Part shown: positions 25,435-35,047 of the stretch, in pieces
Position numbering within the stretch: the stretch's first letter is position 1
How the letters are laid out: the number at the start of each line of letters is the position of its first letter
DNA from: Tabrizicola oligotrophica
Lineage (GTDB): Bacteria > Pseudomonadota > Alphaproteobacteria > Rhodobacterales > Rhodobacteraceae
NCBI RefSeq assembly: GCF_011008935.1
Contig: NZ_JAAIVJ010000009.1
Span: forward strand, 86,625-150,624
DNA length: 64,000 nt
Direction of reading: 5' to 3'
The notes under the pieces: generated by a model
What the model was told of the DNA's origin: nothing
The model's database searches: none
The model's input: only the letters and a program-made list of their open reading frames with translations
Program-made: the position numbers and the translations under genes

Positions 25435-26186
25435 TCTGCGGCCTCCGCCACCGGACGGCGACCGTGGCCATGCACCAGCACGATGGCGAAATACGGGCAG
25501 TCCTCGGCATCGACTTCGGCCAGGGGCTGCAGGCGCTGGCCCGGCATGGTGCCGCGCTCGACCAGCCAGGCATCGCCCAGCCGCCCCGCCGCCGCCAGCG
25601 CGCGGCGCACCCGCGGCAGGTTGCGGCCGGTCTTCATGATCGCCAGCGCGTCCGAGCCCTGCATGTGGCGCAGCAGCTCGGCCTCGGGCAGCGTGCCCAT
25701 CAGCACCGTCAGCACATCATCGCCCCAGGTGATCGGCTGGCCGGTGGCGTTCCAGCACCCCACCATGCCGGGAATGCCGGGGATCACCTCGACCGGGACC
25801 AGATCCTTCAGCCGCACATACAGATGCATGAACGAGCCGTAGAAGAAGGGATCGCCCTCGCACAGCACCACGACGTCGTGGCCTTGCTGCACCAGCACTT
25901 GCAGCCGCACCGTCCAGTCGTCGTAGAAGGCCGCAAGCAGCGCGTTATACTCCGGGCTGTCGAAGGGGATTTCGGTGGTGACCGGATATTCCATCGCGTG
26001 TTCGACGGCTCCGGGGGCCAGCATGCCCTCGACGATGCGGCGCGCCTGACCCTGCCGGCCGGCCTTGCGGAAATAGGCGATGTGGCGCGCGGCCCGGATC
26101 GCGCGGTCAGAGCGGACCGAGATCAGATCCGGATCGCCGGGGCCAAGGCCGGCACAGATGATGCGTCCAATCGGAGCCATGGTCAT
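25431..26186 (-). CDS. cobI: Precorrin-2 C20-methyltransferase CobI
   Basis: 251 residues: RIICAGLGPGDPDLISVRSDR, VVVLCEGDPFFYGSFMHLYVRL and VIPGIPGMVGCWNATGQPIT are the CobI/CbiL motifs. It methylates precorrin-2 at C20 to give precorrin-3A. The ATG overlaps the stop of cobH (four bases). A second in-frame ATG lies two codons further on. Confidence 0.94.
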   Translation of the reverse strand: MTMAPIGRIICAGLGPGDPDLISVRSDRAIRAARHIAYFRKAGRQGQARRIVEGMLAPGAVEHAMEYPVTTEIPFDSPEYNALLAAFYDDWTVRLQVLVQQGHDVVVLCEGDPFFYGSFMHLYVRLKDLVPVEVIPGIPGMVGCWNATGQPITWGDDVLTVLMGTLPEAELLRHMQGSDALAIMKTGRNLPRVRRALAAAGRLGDAWLVERGTMPGQRLQPLAEVDAEDCPYFAIVLVHGHGRRPVAEAAE

Positions 26187-26812
26187 TCCTTCCGGCTAGC
26201 AAGGGCGTTGACGGCGGCGACGGTGATGGCCGAACCACCGAGCCGCCCCTCGACGATCACGGCGGGACAGGGCGGCGCGGCCATCAGCGCGTCTTTCGAT
26301 TCCGCCGCCCCGATGAAGCCCACCGGGCAGCCGATGATGGCGGCCGGGCGCGGGCAATCGGGGTCTTCCAGCATGTTCAACAGGTGAAAGAGCGCGGTCG
26401 GCGCATTGCCGATCGCCACCACCGCGCCCGCCAGATGCGGCCGCCACAACTCCAACGCCGCCGCAGAGCGGGTGTTGCCGATCTTCGCCGCAAGCGCCGG
26501 CACCGATGGGTCATGCAGGGTGCAGATCACCTCGTTGCCCGCAGGCAGGCGCGGCCGGGTGATCCCCTCGCTGACCATGCGCGCGTCGCACAGGATCGGT
26601 GCGCCGGCCTCCAGCGCCGCCCGCGCCGCGATGGCCATGCCGGGGGTGAAGCGGACATGACGCTCCAGCCCGACCATGCCGGCGGCGTGGATCATGCGCA
26701 CGGCGACGACCTCTTCTTCCGGGGTGAAGCGGGCAAGGTCGGCCTCGGCGCGGATGGTGGCGAAGGACTGGACGTAGATCGCCGCACCATCGGTTTCGTA
26801 GACATGCGGCAT
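26183..26812 (-). CDS. cobH: Precorrin-8X methylmutase CobH
   Basis: 209 residues: IYVQSFATIRAEADLARF, AVRMIHAAGMVGLERHV with the catalytic His, GAPILCDARMVSEGI and IIGCPVGFIGAAESKDAL are invariant CobH/CbiC segments. It moves the C11 methyl to C12, giving hydrogenobyrinic acid. It follows cobG directly, sharing one base. Confidence 0.95.
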   Translation of the reverse strand: MPHVYETDGAAIYVQSFATIRAEADLARFTPEEEVVAVRMIHAAGMVGLERHVRFTPGMAIAARAALEAGAPILCDARMVSEGITRPRLPAGNEVICTLHDPSVPALAAKIGNTRSAAALELWRPHLAGAVVAIGNAPTALFHLLNMLEDPDCPRPAAIIGCPVGFIGAAESKDALMAAPPCPAVIVEGRLGGSAITVAAVNALASRKE

Positions 26813-27954
26813 CAGAACAGTCCTTTCAGGTCGATCGTGTCGGGGGCGAGCGCCCGCCGGTCAGGGGTGTCAAGCGTGGAGCCGCCGCGGATCAGGTCGA
26901 ACCCGCCCGCGGTGGCGACAAGGGTCAGATCGGCGCGGCCCGGATGGGCACAGCCCTTGGCGCAGCCCGAGACATGCAGCAGCCGGCCTTCGGGCACCTG
27001 CGCCGCCAGGCGGGCCGCCAGTTCGCGCACCGGGGCCAGCGCCTGCAGGCAGGCCGGTGCGCCAGAGCAGGCCTCGACGCGGCGGATCGGGTCGGCGGCA
27101 GTCAGGATCAGGCCGGCAAGATCGGGCAAGGCGCTCAGGCCTTCGACCAGCACCATCCGCCAGGGCGTGATGCGCAGGGGGCCAAGCGCGGCAAGCGCCT
27201 GCAGGGTTTCCGCCGTCATCTGGCCAAAAGCGAAGCCCACCAGCGCGCCTTGCGCCACCAGACCCGGCGCCGGCGGCGCAACGGCGGGTGCGGGCGCGAC
27301 CCTGCCGGCGAGACGGCCCGCGGGGGCCGCTCCACGCCCGATCAGCGCCGCCATCCGGCCCCGGCCCTCGCTTACCCCACCGGCGGCGACGAACCACCGC
27401 GTCAATTCAACTGCAGCCTCGGCGGCTTCAGCGTCGGTCACCGGCGCCCCGAGCCCGGCGCCTTCGCAGCGCAGGAGCAGGCCGCCGCCGACTGCCCGTT
27501 CAAGCCGGATGTCCCCCGCAATGCCGCCGAAGACCGGCGCGGGGCCGGTATCGACGACAAAGCCGAACTTGCCCGGCAGCGGCGGCATCCGCGCCAGCGC
27601 CGCGCCCAGCGCTGCCGCCAGCGCATCGGTTCCGGCCTCGGCAAAGGGCGTCACAAGGATGTTGCGCCGGGCCTCGTCGCCGGCATCGGCGTCAATCAGG
27701 CCCAGCGCGTGCAGATCGGCGATCAGAGAGGGGTGCGCGGCTTCGGTCACGCCGCGCAACTGCACATTGCCGCGGGCCGACAGGTCGATCAGCCCGTTGC
27801 CATGCGCCCGCGCCGCCGCGGCGATCCCGGCTGCCTGCTGCCGGCTCAGCCGCCCGGCCTGCGGGCGCACCCGCACCACCAGCCCGTCACCCGACATCAT
27901 CGGGCGCAGCGCGCCGGGGCACCAGCCTTGCACCTGAAACGGCGACCCGGTCAT
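26812..27954 (-). CDS. cobG: Precorrin-3B synthase CobG
   Basis: 380 residues of the sulfite/nitrite-reductase-like ferredoxin family. GLVVRVRPQAGRLSRQQAAG and LIDLSARGNVQLRGV are at the start, and the late Cys set EACSGAPAC and LLHVSGCAKGCAHPG binds the [4Fe-4S] cluster. CobG oxidises precorrin-3A with O2, so this marks the aerobic route. It is somewhat shorter than the P. denitrificans enzyme. Its start overlaps the cobN stop (ATGA). Confidence 0.93.
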   Translation of the reverse strand: MTGSPFQVQGWCPGALRPMMSGDGLVVRVRPQAGRLSRQQAAGIAAAARAHGNGLIDLSARGNVQLRGVTEAAHPSLIADLHALGLIDADAGDEARRNILVTPFAEAGTDALAAALGAALARMPPLPGKFGFVVDTGPAPVFGGIAGDIRLERAVGGGLLLRCEGAGLGAPVTDAEAAEAAVELTRWFVAAGGVSEGRGRMAALIGRGAAPAGRLAGRVAPAPAVAPPAPGLVAQGALVGFAFGQMTAETLQALAALGPLRITPWRMVLVEGLSALPDLAGLILTAADPIRRVEACSGAPACLQALAPVRELAARLAAQVPEGRLLHVSGCAKGCAHPGRADLTLVATAGGFDLIRGGSTLDTPDRRALAPDTIDLKGLF

Positions 27955-30900
27955 GCGCCCTCCTGCAAGGCTGCTGCAATCGAATTGCGCCGTGTCACCC
28001 AAAGGCCGGCCTCGGCCAGACGCCGGAACAGATCACGCAGCGCCGCCAGCGCCGCCGGGTTCTCGCGCTCCATGAAGGCGACCAGATCGGCCCGGCCCAA
28101 GGTGGCCTCGTGGTAAAGATCGAAGAGATGCGGCGGCACGACCCCCGCCAGATGGGCAAAGGCCGCCATGTGGTCGGCGGTGGCGGCGATCTCGGCCGCA
28201 CCGCGGAAGCCATGCGCCATCATGCCATCGGCCCAGGCCGGATCGGCGGCGCGGGCGCGCACGACGCGGGCGATTTCCTCGCTCATCGCCCGGGCGCGCG
28301 GACGGTCGGGCTGCGTGGCGTCGAGATGGTAAAGCGCCGGTTTCGCGGCCCCGAGACGCGCCAGCGCGGCGGCAAACCCCGCCTCATGCGCGGCATAGTC
28401 GGCGGCCAGCAGAACATCGCTTTCGGGCAGGTCCTGCGCATGGACGAAACTGTCGGCGCCCCGCAGCCGGGCCTCCAGCCCCGCGCGGTCGTCGCGCGAC
28501 TGGCCGTCAATGCCGATCGCCCAGGCCGAGGCCGCAAGCCAGGCCTCGCCCGCCGACGCCCGTGCCTCGGGCGTGAAATCATCCAGCGCCACGCCCATGC
28601 CAAGGCCGTATTGCCCCGGCTTCGGTCCGAAAACCCGGGCGGCGCGGGTGACATAGGGGTTGTCCGCTGCGGCTTCGTCGCGGTCTGCCAGCATCGTCGC
28701 CCCGGTTTCAAACAGCGTCGCCAGCCCCGGGAACACATCGCGGAACAGGCCGGAAACCCGCAGCGTCACGTCGATGCGCGGGCGGCCAAGCAGGGTCAGC
28801 GGCACCACCTCGACCCCCGCAACCCGGCCCGAGCCCGTATCCCAGACCGGTGCAAGGCCGGCCAGATGCAGCGCCATGGCGAATTCCTCGCCCGCAGTGC
28901 GCATGGTGGCGCTGCCCCAGAGGTCGACGACCAGCCCCTGCGGCCAATCGCCCTGATCCTGAAGCGCCTTGCGCAAGAGTTCCTCGGCCAGTTTCACGCC
29001 CTGGGCATGGGCGGCGCGACTTGGCACAGAGCGGGGGTCGACGGCATAAAGGTTGCGCCCGGTCGGCAGCACATCCGACCGTCCGCGCGCCGGACTGCCC
29101 GACGGTCCCGCTGCCACGCGCTTGCCGTCAAGCGCGGCCAGAAGGCCCGCCCGCTCCTCGGCGCCGCAGGCGCCGCTGCCAAAGACATGCAAGCCCTCGC
29201 CATACTGGCTTTCCTTGATGTCGCAAACGAAGCGGTCGATCCGGGTGATCGCCTCGGCCGCGCCGGCGCCGGACGGGATGCCCAGATCGGCCTCGACGCT
29301 CGCGGCCTGCGCCTCGAGCCGGATCGCGGCGATCAGCCGGTCGCGCCGGGCCGGGTCCAGCCCATCGGCAGTGGAATATTCATCGAGAAGCCGTTCCAGC
29401 CGGTGCAGCCCGTCGGGCAGACTGCTGGCGCGCAAGGGCGGCGGCAGGTGGCCCAGCGTCAGCGCGCCGATGCGGCGCTTGGCCTGCGCCGCCTCGCCGG
29501 GATCGTTGACGATGAAGGGATAGATCACCGGCAGATCGCCCACCAGCGCTTCGGGCCAGCAAGCCTCTGACAAGGCGACGGATTTTCCGGGCAGCCATTC
29601 CAGCGTGCCATGCGCGCCCATGTGGACAAGCGCCTGAATCCCCTGCGCCCGCAGCCAGAGGTAGAAGGCGACATAGCCGTGGCGCGGCACGCGGGCGAGG
29701 TCGTGATAATCGCCGTCGCGGGTGGCGCGCTCGCCCCGCTCGGGTTGCAGGGCGATCAGCGCATTTCCGGCGCGGGTGGCGGCAAAGCGGAACTGGCGGT
29801 CCTGACAGGCGGGATCGTCGGCAGGATTGCCCCAGGCGGCGTGGAGGTCATGGCGCAGCTTTTCCGGCAAGCCGCCCAGCGCCGCGAGATAGGCCTCCAG
29901 CGGCCAGTCCAGCCGGTCCGAGATCAGCGCCGGGGTCAGCGCCGCGCTGCCCACCTGGTAGCCGGCCTGCCCCAGATCCTCCAGCAGCGCCCCGGTCGAG
30001 GCCAGCGCGTCAAGGCCGACGGCATGGGCCATCTGCCAGTCGCGCCCCGGGTAGCTGGACAGAACTACGGCCAGTTGCCGGGATGCTCGCGGGGTGGCGG
30101 CAAGGCGCAGCCAGCCCGTCACCCGCGCCACCACGGCGGCGACGCGGGCCGGATCGGCGCGATGGGCAAAGCGCGAGAATTGCAGCGCCGCATCGCGCGC
30201 GCCGGGTGACTTGAACGACACGAGGCCCGCGAACAACCGCCCGTCCACCTCGGGCAGGACGACATGCATCGCCAGATCGGCGGGCGACAATCCGCGGTCG
30301 GACAACGCCCAGTCACGGCGGCGCGCGGTGGAGAGCGCGACCTGAAACACCGGGCAATCGGCCGCATCAAAGGGCGTCGCGCCATCCTCGCCCCGCGCCG
30401 AAAAGGCGGTGGCATTGACCACGGCAAGCGGCGGGCTGGCCAGCAGTTGCGGGCGCAGCCACTCGGCAAAACCGGGTGCCTTGAGCGAGGCGGCAAAGAC
30501 GCCGCAGGCCGAAATGCCATTGGCGCGGAAGGCCCGGATCAGGGCATCGACCGGATCGGTATCGGCCGACGTCAGATAGCTGCGGTAGAAGCTGACCAGA
30601 ACATGCGGTCCGGCCGGCGGGGCCGCCAGCGCGCCCTGATCGGGGTCATAAAAGCCCATGTCGGGCAGGCGCTTGTCGCCCGGCACCGGCCCGGCATAAA
30701 GCCCCGCCGCCAGTGCAAGCTGGGCCAGCGCGGCCTGCGCCGCCACCGTGCCGCCGGTGTCGCACAGCTGCTGCAGCCGCCGCAGGGTCGATCCCGGCAG
30801 GGTCGAGACTGCATCGAGCCCCGGATCGGGCCGGCCATCGGCGGGCAGAACCGCCAGCGCAATGCCCTTGCGACGGGCCAGATCCTGCACCGAGGCGATG

Positions 30901-31187
30901 CCGTAGGGCCAATAGGCCTCGCCGCCGATCAGGCGGATCAGGATGGCCTTGGCCCCGGACAGGGTGCGCTCGACATAGGTATCGACCGAAATCGGGTGCT
31001 TCAGCGCCACGATGTTCTGCAGCCGGAGCGAGGGCAGCTTGCCCGCCGCCCGGTGCCAGCCCGCCGCAAAGGCCCCAAGGTCGCTGTCCGAAAAGGACAG
31101 CACTACCATATCCGCCGGATCCTGCGCCGGATCAAACGGCGCCTCGGCGGAATCGAGTCCCTGGGTTTCGCGGAAGACAACGTGCAT
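27951..31187 (-). CDS. cobN: Cobaltochelatase large subunit CobN
   Basis: 1078 residues of the CobN/BchH/ChlH large-chelatase family. Typical stretches include RLIGGEAYWPYGIASVQDLARR, HMGAHGTLEWLPGKSVALSEACWP, PVIYPFIVNDPGEAAQAKRR and SQYGEGLHVFG. With the AAA+ subunits CobS and CobT it inserts cobalt into hydrogenobyrinic acid a,c-diamide. cobS and cobT are not in this window. Some 110 bases separate it from cobW upstream, without a visible terminator, so the operon probably continues. Confidence 0.95.
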   Translation of the reverse strand: MHVVFRETQGLDSAEAPFDPAQDPADMVVLSFSDSDLGAFAAGWHRAAGKLPSLRLQNIVALKHPISVDTYVERTLSGAKAILIRLIGGEAYWPYGIASVQDLARRKGIALAVLPADGRPDPGLDAVSTLPGSTLRRLQQLCDTGGTVAAQAALAQLALAAGLYAGPVPGDKRLPDMGFYDPDQGALAAPPAGPHVLVSFYRSYLTSADTDPVDALIRAFRANGISACGVFAASLKAPGFAEWLRPQLLASPPLAVVNATAFSARGEDGATPFDAADCPVFQVALSTARRRDWALSDRGLSPADLAMHVVLPEVDGRLFAGLVSFKSPGARDAALQFSRFAHRADPARVAAVVARVTGWLRLAATPRASRQLAVVLSSYPGRDWQMAHAVGLDALASTGALLEDLGQAGYQVGSAALTPALISDRLDWPLEAYLAALGGLPEKLRHDLHAAWGNPADDPACQDRQFRFAATRAGNALIALQPERGERATRDGDYHDLARVPRHGYVAFYLWLRAQGIQALVHMGAHGTLEWLPGKSVALSEACWPEALVGDLPVIYPFIVNDPGEAAQAKRRIGALTLGHLPPPLRASSLPDGLHRLERLLDEYSTADGLDPARRDRLIAAIRLEAQAASVEADLGIPSGAGAAEAITRIDRFVCDIKESQYGEGLHVFGSGACGAEERAGLLAALDGKRVAAGPSGSPARGRSDVLPTGRNLYAVDPRSVPSRAAHAQGVKLAEELLRKALQDQGDWPQGLVVDLWGSATMRTAGEEFAMALHLAGLAPVWDTGSGRVAGVEVVPLTLLGRPRIDVTLRVSGLFRDVFPGLATLFETGATMLADRDEAAADNPYVTRAARVFGPKPGQYGLGMGVALDDFTPEARASAGEAWLAASAWAIGIDGQSRDDRAGLEARLRGADSFVHAQDLPESDVLLAADYAAHEAGFAAALARLGAAKPALYHLDATQPDRPRARAMSEEIARVVRARAADPAWADGMMAHGFRGAAEIAATADHMAAFAHLAGVVPPHLFDLYHEATLGRADLVAFMERENPAALAALRDLFRRLAEAGLWVTRRNSIAAALQEGA

Positions 31188-31298
31188 GGCGCGACCTCAG
31201 CCCCCTGACCCGGGCGCAGCCCCCCCACTCCAGCCCTGCCCCACAAGGGGGGAGGGAGGCGCGGGAAGCTCAGCGATGGCGGCGCAGCAGGCCATGGT

Positions 31299-32333
31299 TC
31301 AGGCCCCCAGAACCGCGCGGATCGCGGCCTCGTCGATGTCGTGATGCTCGGCGATCACCACCAGCTGCGACTGCCGGGGCGAAGCGCCCCAAGGCCGGTC
31401 GAACTGATGGCGCACCCGTTCGCCCACGGCCTGCACCAGAAGGCGCATCGGCTTGCCCTGCACCGCGATATAGCCCTTGACCCGCAGGATATCCTGTTCG
31501 CGCGCAAGGCGCTGGATGCGGGCGACCAGGTCGTCGATGTCGCCAACCTCGGGCAGCTCGATCACGACGCTTTCAAAGTCGTCATGCTCGTGGTCGTCAT
31601 GGCCGTCATGATGGCTCGGGCGCGCGGCAAGGTCGTCCTCGGCGGCGGCGTTCAGACCCAGAATGACGCGCGGGTCGATGGTGCCGTCGGTGACGGGCAG
31701 GATCGGCAGCTTGCGCGGCAATTCGGCCTCGATCACCAAGCGGGCGGCGGCCAGACCGGCATCGCCCGCCAGATCGGCCTTGGTCAACAGGATGATGTCG
31801 GCGCAGGCGATCTGGTCTTCGAACACCTCGGACAGGGGCGTTTCATGGTCCAGACTGCCATCGGCCGCGCGCTGGGCATCGACCGCCGCGACGTCGGGGG
31901 CAAACCGGCCCGCCGCCACCGCCTCGGCATCGGCCAGGGCGACAACCCCGTCAACGGTGATGCGCGAGCGGATCGCCGGCCAGTCGAAGGCCTTGAGCAA
32001 GGGCTTCGGCAGTGCCAGACCCGAGGTCTCGATCAGGATATGATCGGGGCGTTCCGGCATCGCCATCAAGGCTTCGATCGTCGGGATGAAATCATCGGCC
32101 ACCGTGCAGCAGATGCAGCCATTGGCCAGCTCGACAATGTTTTCCACCGGGCAATTGGCATCGGCGCAGGATTTCAGGATGTCGCCGTCGACGCCCACGG
32201 TGCCGAACTCGTTGACCAGAATGGCCAGCCGCTTGCCCTGCGGGTTCTGCATCAGGTGGCGGATTAGCGTGGTCTTGCCCGCGCCCAGAAAGCCGGTGAT
32301 GACGGTCACGGGGATCTTGGTCAGGTCGGTCAT
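31299..32333 (-). CDS. cobW: CobW, GTP-dependent metallochaperone (COG0523)
   Basis: 344 residues. The P-loop VITGFLGAGKTTLIRHLMQ, the metal-coupled GTPase motif NGCICCTVADDF and LLTKADL are COG0523 hallmarks. A His/Asp-rich stretch (PSHHDGHDDHEHDDFE, near residue 240) precedes the CobW_C domain. CobW is thought to deliver cobalt to the chelatase. It starts at the base next to the stop of the upstream DUF1636 gene, so the two are coupled. Confidence 0.95.
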   Translation of the reverse strand: MTDLTKIPVTVITGFLGAGKTTLIRHLMQNPQGKRLAILVNEFGTVGVDGDILKSCADANCPVENIVELANGCICCTVADDFIPTIEALMAMPERPDHILIETSGLALPKPLLKAFDWPAIRSRITVDGVVALADAEAVAAGRFAPDVAAVDAQRAADGSLDHETPLSEVFEDQIACADIILLTKADLAGDAGLAAARLVIEAELPRKLPILPVTDGTIDPRVILGLNAAAEDDLAARPSHHDGHDDHEHDDFESVVIELPEVGDIDDLVARIQRLAREQDILRVKGYIAVQGKPMRLLVQAVGERVRHQFDRPWGASPRQSQLVVIAEHHDIDEAAIRAVLGA

Positions 32334-32690
32334 TCAAATCTCCATCGGGGGAATGCGGGCAAGGCTTTGCTTGCGAAAGATCACAGGGCGGTCGCGCCAG
32401 GGCACCAGACCATCGGCACTGGCGGCATAAAGCCCCGCGCCGCGCAGGATTTCGGCTGCGTCGGCATCGGTCATCCGGCCGTAGACATAAGACCAGCTGC
32501 CGGGCCGGGACAGGGCAACAGAGCAGCCGTGATCGCAGGCCGACAGGCATTCGGCGGCGCGGATCGTCACTCCCTGAGGGGCACCCGAGGCCACAAGCGC
32601 CTCATGCAGCCGCTTGCCGGGGCAGATCTCGCCCTCGGGCACCGGCTGGCCGGCGCGGCAGGTGGTGCAGACGTGCAGTATGGTGGCCAT
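32334..32690 (-). CDS. DUF1636 protein (first gene of the cobW-cobA operon)
   Basis: 118 residues, a paralogue of the DUF1636 protein at the far end of the operon. LHVCTTCRAG supplies CxxC and AAECLSACDHGCSVALSRPG supplies three more Cys. This spacing is like thioredoxin-like [2Fe-2S] ferredoxins or small metal-binding proteins. Position directly before CobW, under the riboswitch, suggests cobalt handling or electron supply to Co reduction or CobG; that is inference. Confidence 0.87.
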   Translation of the reverse strand: MATILHVCTTCRAGQPVPEGEICPGKRLHEALVASGAPQGVTIRAAECLSACDHGCSVALSRPGSWSYVYGRMTDADAAEILRGAGLYAASADGLVPWRDRPVIFRKQSLARIPPMEI

Positions 32691-32795
32691 GGCCCCTCCC
32701 GGTGGTGCTGACGGGAATGGCCGACGGTCCGGGCCTGACAAGCCCAGAACCCGAAGGTCACGGAACACCCCGTCCGCGCAATTCAGCTCAGGCCC

Positions 32796-33005
32796 TGGCA
32801 GGTCTCCCGGCTTGCGGATATCGGGGCACCTCGGGCGAAAGCCCTGCCCCGGCGCCCTGCCCGCCTTCCCGAACCTTGCGGCCAGTGGCATCGGACAGAC
32901 CTTTCCGGTCACGGTCGCGGGGGCGGCTGCACTTCGGAGCCACGACGCAAGACGTCGCAAATCCTGTCGCATTCCCTCTTGGCCTGCCCTAAGACAGGCA
33001 CCAGC
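32796..33005 (-). ncRNA. Cobalamin riboswitch B (DUF1636-cobW-cobN... operon)
   Basis: On minus the order is GGTGCCTGTC, GAGGGAATGCGAC, GCCGCCCCCGCGACCGTGACCGG, ATGCCACTGG, CGGGAAGGCGGG and AAGCCGGGAGACCTGCC, which are the conserved B12-box parts. About 105 bases separate it from the first gene. It should repress the main corrin-ring operon when cobalamin is plentiful. It is back to back with the start region of cobO. Confidence 0.92.
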
Positions 33006-33064
33006 GCCTTTGCCCTCCTCCTGTGGCACAAAGCGGGCGCTGTCAAGGAGAAGGAATCGTCCCG

Positions 33065-33706
33065 ATGGTCGATACAAACGACATGGCCCCAGAGACACCG
33101 GGCGAAGATCTTGCCCGCCACGCCGCGAAGATGGCCAAGAAGAAGGCTGCGCGCGACAAGATCATGGCCGGAAAATCGGGCGAAAAGGGCCTGATCATCG
33201 TCCACACCGGCGCGGGCAAGGGCAAATCCTCGTCCGGTTTCGGCATGATCCTGCGCTGTATCGCGCATGACATGCCCTGCGCCGTGGTGCAGTTCATCAA
33301 GGGCACCTGGGACACCGGCGAACGCCGCCTGATCGAGGGGCATTTCGGCGATCTGTGTCAGTTTCATGCCATGGGCGAAGGCTTTACCTGGGAAACCCAG
33401 GACAAGACCCGCGACATCGCCGCCGCCCGCGCCGGCTGGGAAAAGGCCAAGGAGCTGATCCGCGACCCCTCGATCCGTTTTGTCCTCCTGGACGAAATCA
33501 ACATCGCGCTGCGCTATGACTATCTCGACCTTGACGAGGTGCTGACCTTCCTGCGCGAGGAAAAGCCACCGCTGACCCATGTCTGCCTGACCGGCCGCAA
33601 CGCCAAGGAGGCGCTGATCGAGGCGGCCGACCTTGCCACCGAGATGACCCTGCTCAAGCACCCGTTCCGCTCGGGCATCAAGGGCCAGCCGGGGGTGGAG
33701 TTCTGA
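33065..33706 (+). CDS. cobO: Cob(I)yrinic acid a,c-diamide adenosyltransferase CobO
   Basis: 213 residues: the P-loop IVHTGAGKGKSSSGFGMILR, AVVQFIKGTWDTGERRL and VLLDEINIALRYDYLD are CobO/BtuR motifs. It transfers adenosyl from ATP to Co(I). An AAGGAG sequence precedes the start. It is on plus, transcribed away from riboswitch B, and has no visible riboswitch of its own. It ends 3 bases before the convergent nnrS stop. Confidence 0.94.
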   Translation: MVDTNDMAPETPGEDLARHAAKMAKKKAARDKIMAGKSGEKGLIIVHTGAGKGKSSSGFGMILRCIAHDMPCAVVQFIKGTWDTGERRLIEGHFGDLCQFHAMGEGFTWETQDKTRDIAAARAGWEKAKELIRDPSIRFVLLDEINIALRYDYLDLDEVLTFLREEKPPLTHVCLTGRNAKEALIEAADLATEMTLLKHPFRSGIKGQPGVEF

Positions 33707-33709
33707 GCC

Positions 33710-34906
33710 TCAGGCCCGGCTGCCGCTGAACACCGGCCGCTGGACAGGGCCAAGCGCGGCAGGCAGGAAGCAGCGCAGGAACAGCGCCCAGCCTGCCAGC
33801 CAGCAAAGGCTCGCACCATCGGTCAGCCAGGGGCGCAGCTCGGGCCAGGGGGCGACGGCCAGCCGCAGGCAAGTGCCGGCCCAGAGCAGCAGGCAAGCGG
33901 CGGACAGGCCGCGCCGCGCCAGCAGCATTCCGCCCGCGCGTCGGGCGGCGGCCCGGGCCGCGACAGCAAGGATCATGCCGGCCATCGCCCCCATGGTCAG
34001 GCCATGCACCAGATCGGCTTCGCTCAGGTGATCGGGAAAGAGCCGCGCCGCGCCGAGCAGGACAAGCCCGAGCGCCAGCCAGCCAAAGCCGCCATGCAGC
34101 ATCCAGAGCAAGGGATTGCCGCCGACATGCCGGCTGCGCCAGCCGGCCAGCCGCCACGCCTGCACGCCTCCCGCCGCGACCAGCGCAAGGCCGCTGGCGC
34201 GCGTTTGGTTGAACAACGTCAGCGCCAAAGCCGCTCCCAGCAGGGCGAAGCCCAGCCGCGCGGCCGCCGTCTTGCGCGCGGGTGGCGGCACCGGACGGCC
34301 AGTCTGGCGCAGCCAGTTGTCGGTGAACCCGACGACCATCCGCCCCCCGACGACCGACACCAGAAGGGCAAACCCGAGGACACAGCCGCGGATCAGCACC
34401 ATGCTGTCCAGACCGGGCCAGCCCCGCAGCGACGCCAACAGAAACGCCGCATCGCCCCCTCCGATTGCGGCAACGGCCAGCGGAAAGCCCCATTTCCCCG
34501 GCACGCGGCCCTGATGCAGGCCCCGCGCCAGCACCCCGGACACCAGCCCGAAATAGGCCAGACCCGGCAGCAGCACCAGCAGGGCCGGCAGGACAGCCGC
34601 CAGCGCCAGGGCGAATCGCTGCGCGATCCAGCAGGCGACGATGGCGCCAAGCAGCCAGCCCCCGGTCGCCGCCCGGCCCGTCCAGCCCGACAGCGTGGTC
34701 AGCAGATAGCCCGCCAGTGCCGCGCCGCCAAAGCCGAAGATCATCTCATGGGCGTGCCAGGCAACCGGCGTGTCGAGGCTGGGCGGCGCAAACCCGGCGG
34801 CATCGCCCCACTGCCACCACGCGATTGCGACAACGGCCCAAAGGCCGGCGGCCAGAAACAGCGGCCGGTGCGGCATCAGCCAGATATTCGACAGGGCAAG
34901 ACGCAT
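33710..34906 (-). CDS. nnrS: NnrS family membrane protein
   Basis: 398 residues with about twelve membrane helices. [36 protein letters not shown] and [22 protein letters not shown] carry the conserved His and Met-rich segments of NnrS, a heme- and copper-containing membrane protein that in R. sphaeroides and other species protects against nitrosative stress. It lies between cobO and cobQ, unrelated in function to B12, and shares no strand with either. No TTGAY-N4-RTCAA box is seen in the 141 bases upstream. Confidence 0.9.
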   Translation of the reverse strand: MRLALSNIWLMPHRPLFLAAGLWAVVAIAWWQWGDAAGFAPPSLDTPVAWHAHEMIFGFGGAALAGYLLTTLSGWTGRAATGGWLLGAIVACWIAQRFALALAAVLPALLVLLPGLAYFGLVSGVLARGLHQGRVPGKWGFPLAVAAIGGGDAAFLLASLRGWPGLDSMVLIRGCVLGFALLVSVVGGRMVVGFTDNWLRQTGRPVPPPARKTAAARLGFALLGAALALTLFNQTRASGLALVAAGGVQAWRLAGWRSRHVGGNPLLWMLHGGFGWLALGLVLLGAARLFPDHLSEADLVHGLTMGAMAGMILAVAARAAARRAGGMLLARRGLSAACLLLWAGTCLRLAVAPWPELRPWLTDGASLCWLAGWALFLRCFLPAALGPVQRPVFSGSRA

Positions 34907-35047
34907 CGGGGCTCCGGTCGTCGGGGCGGGCCTTGGCGAAATCGGCCGGCGACGATCATGCCACCTTGTCCTTGCCGCCTGCGGAAGGCTAGGGCTTGTG
35001 GCCAGAGGCCGATTGCCGCAGGCCTCGGGGAAGCGGAAGGAACGTCG

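Noticed and set aside
34907..35047. Riboswitch or FnrL box between nnrS and cobQ
   Set aside because: None of the conserved B12-element blocks and no TTGAY-N4-RTCAA palindrome could be found there.
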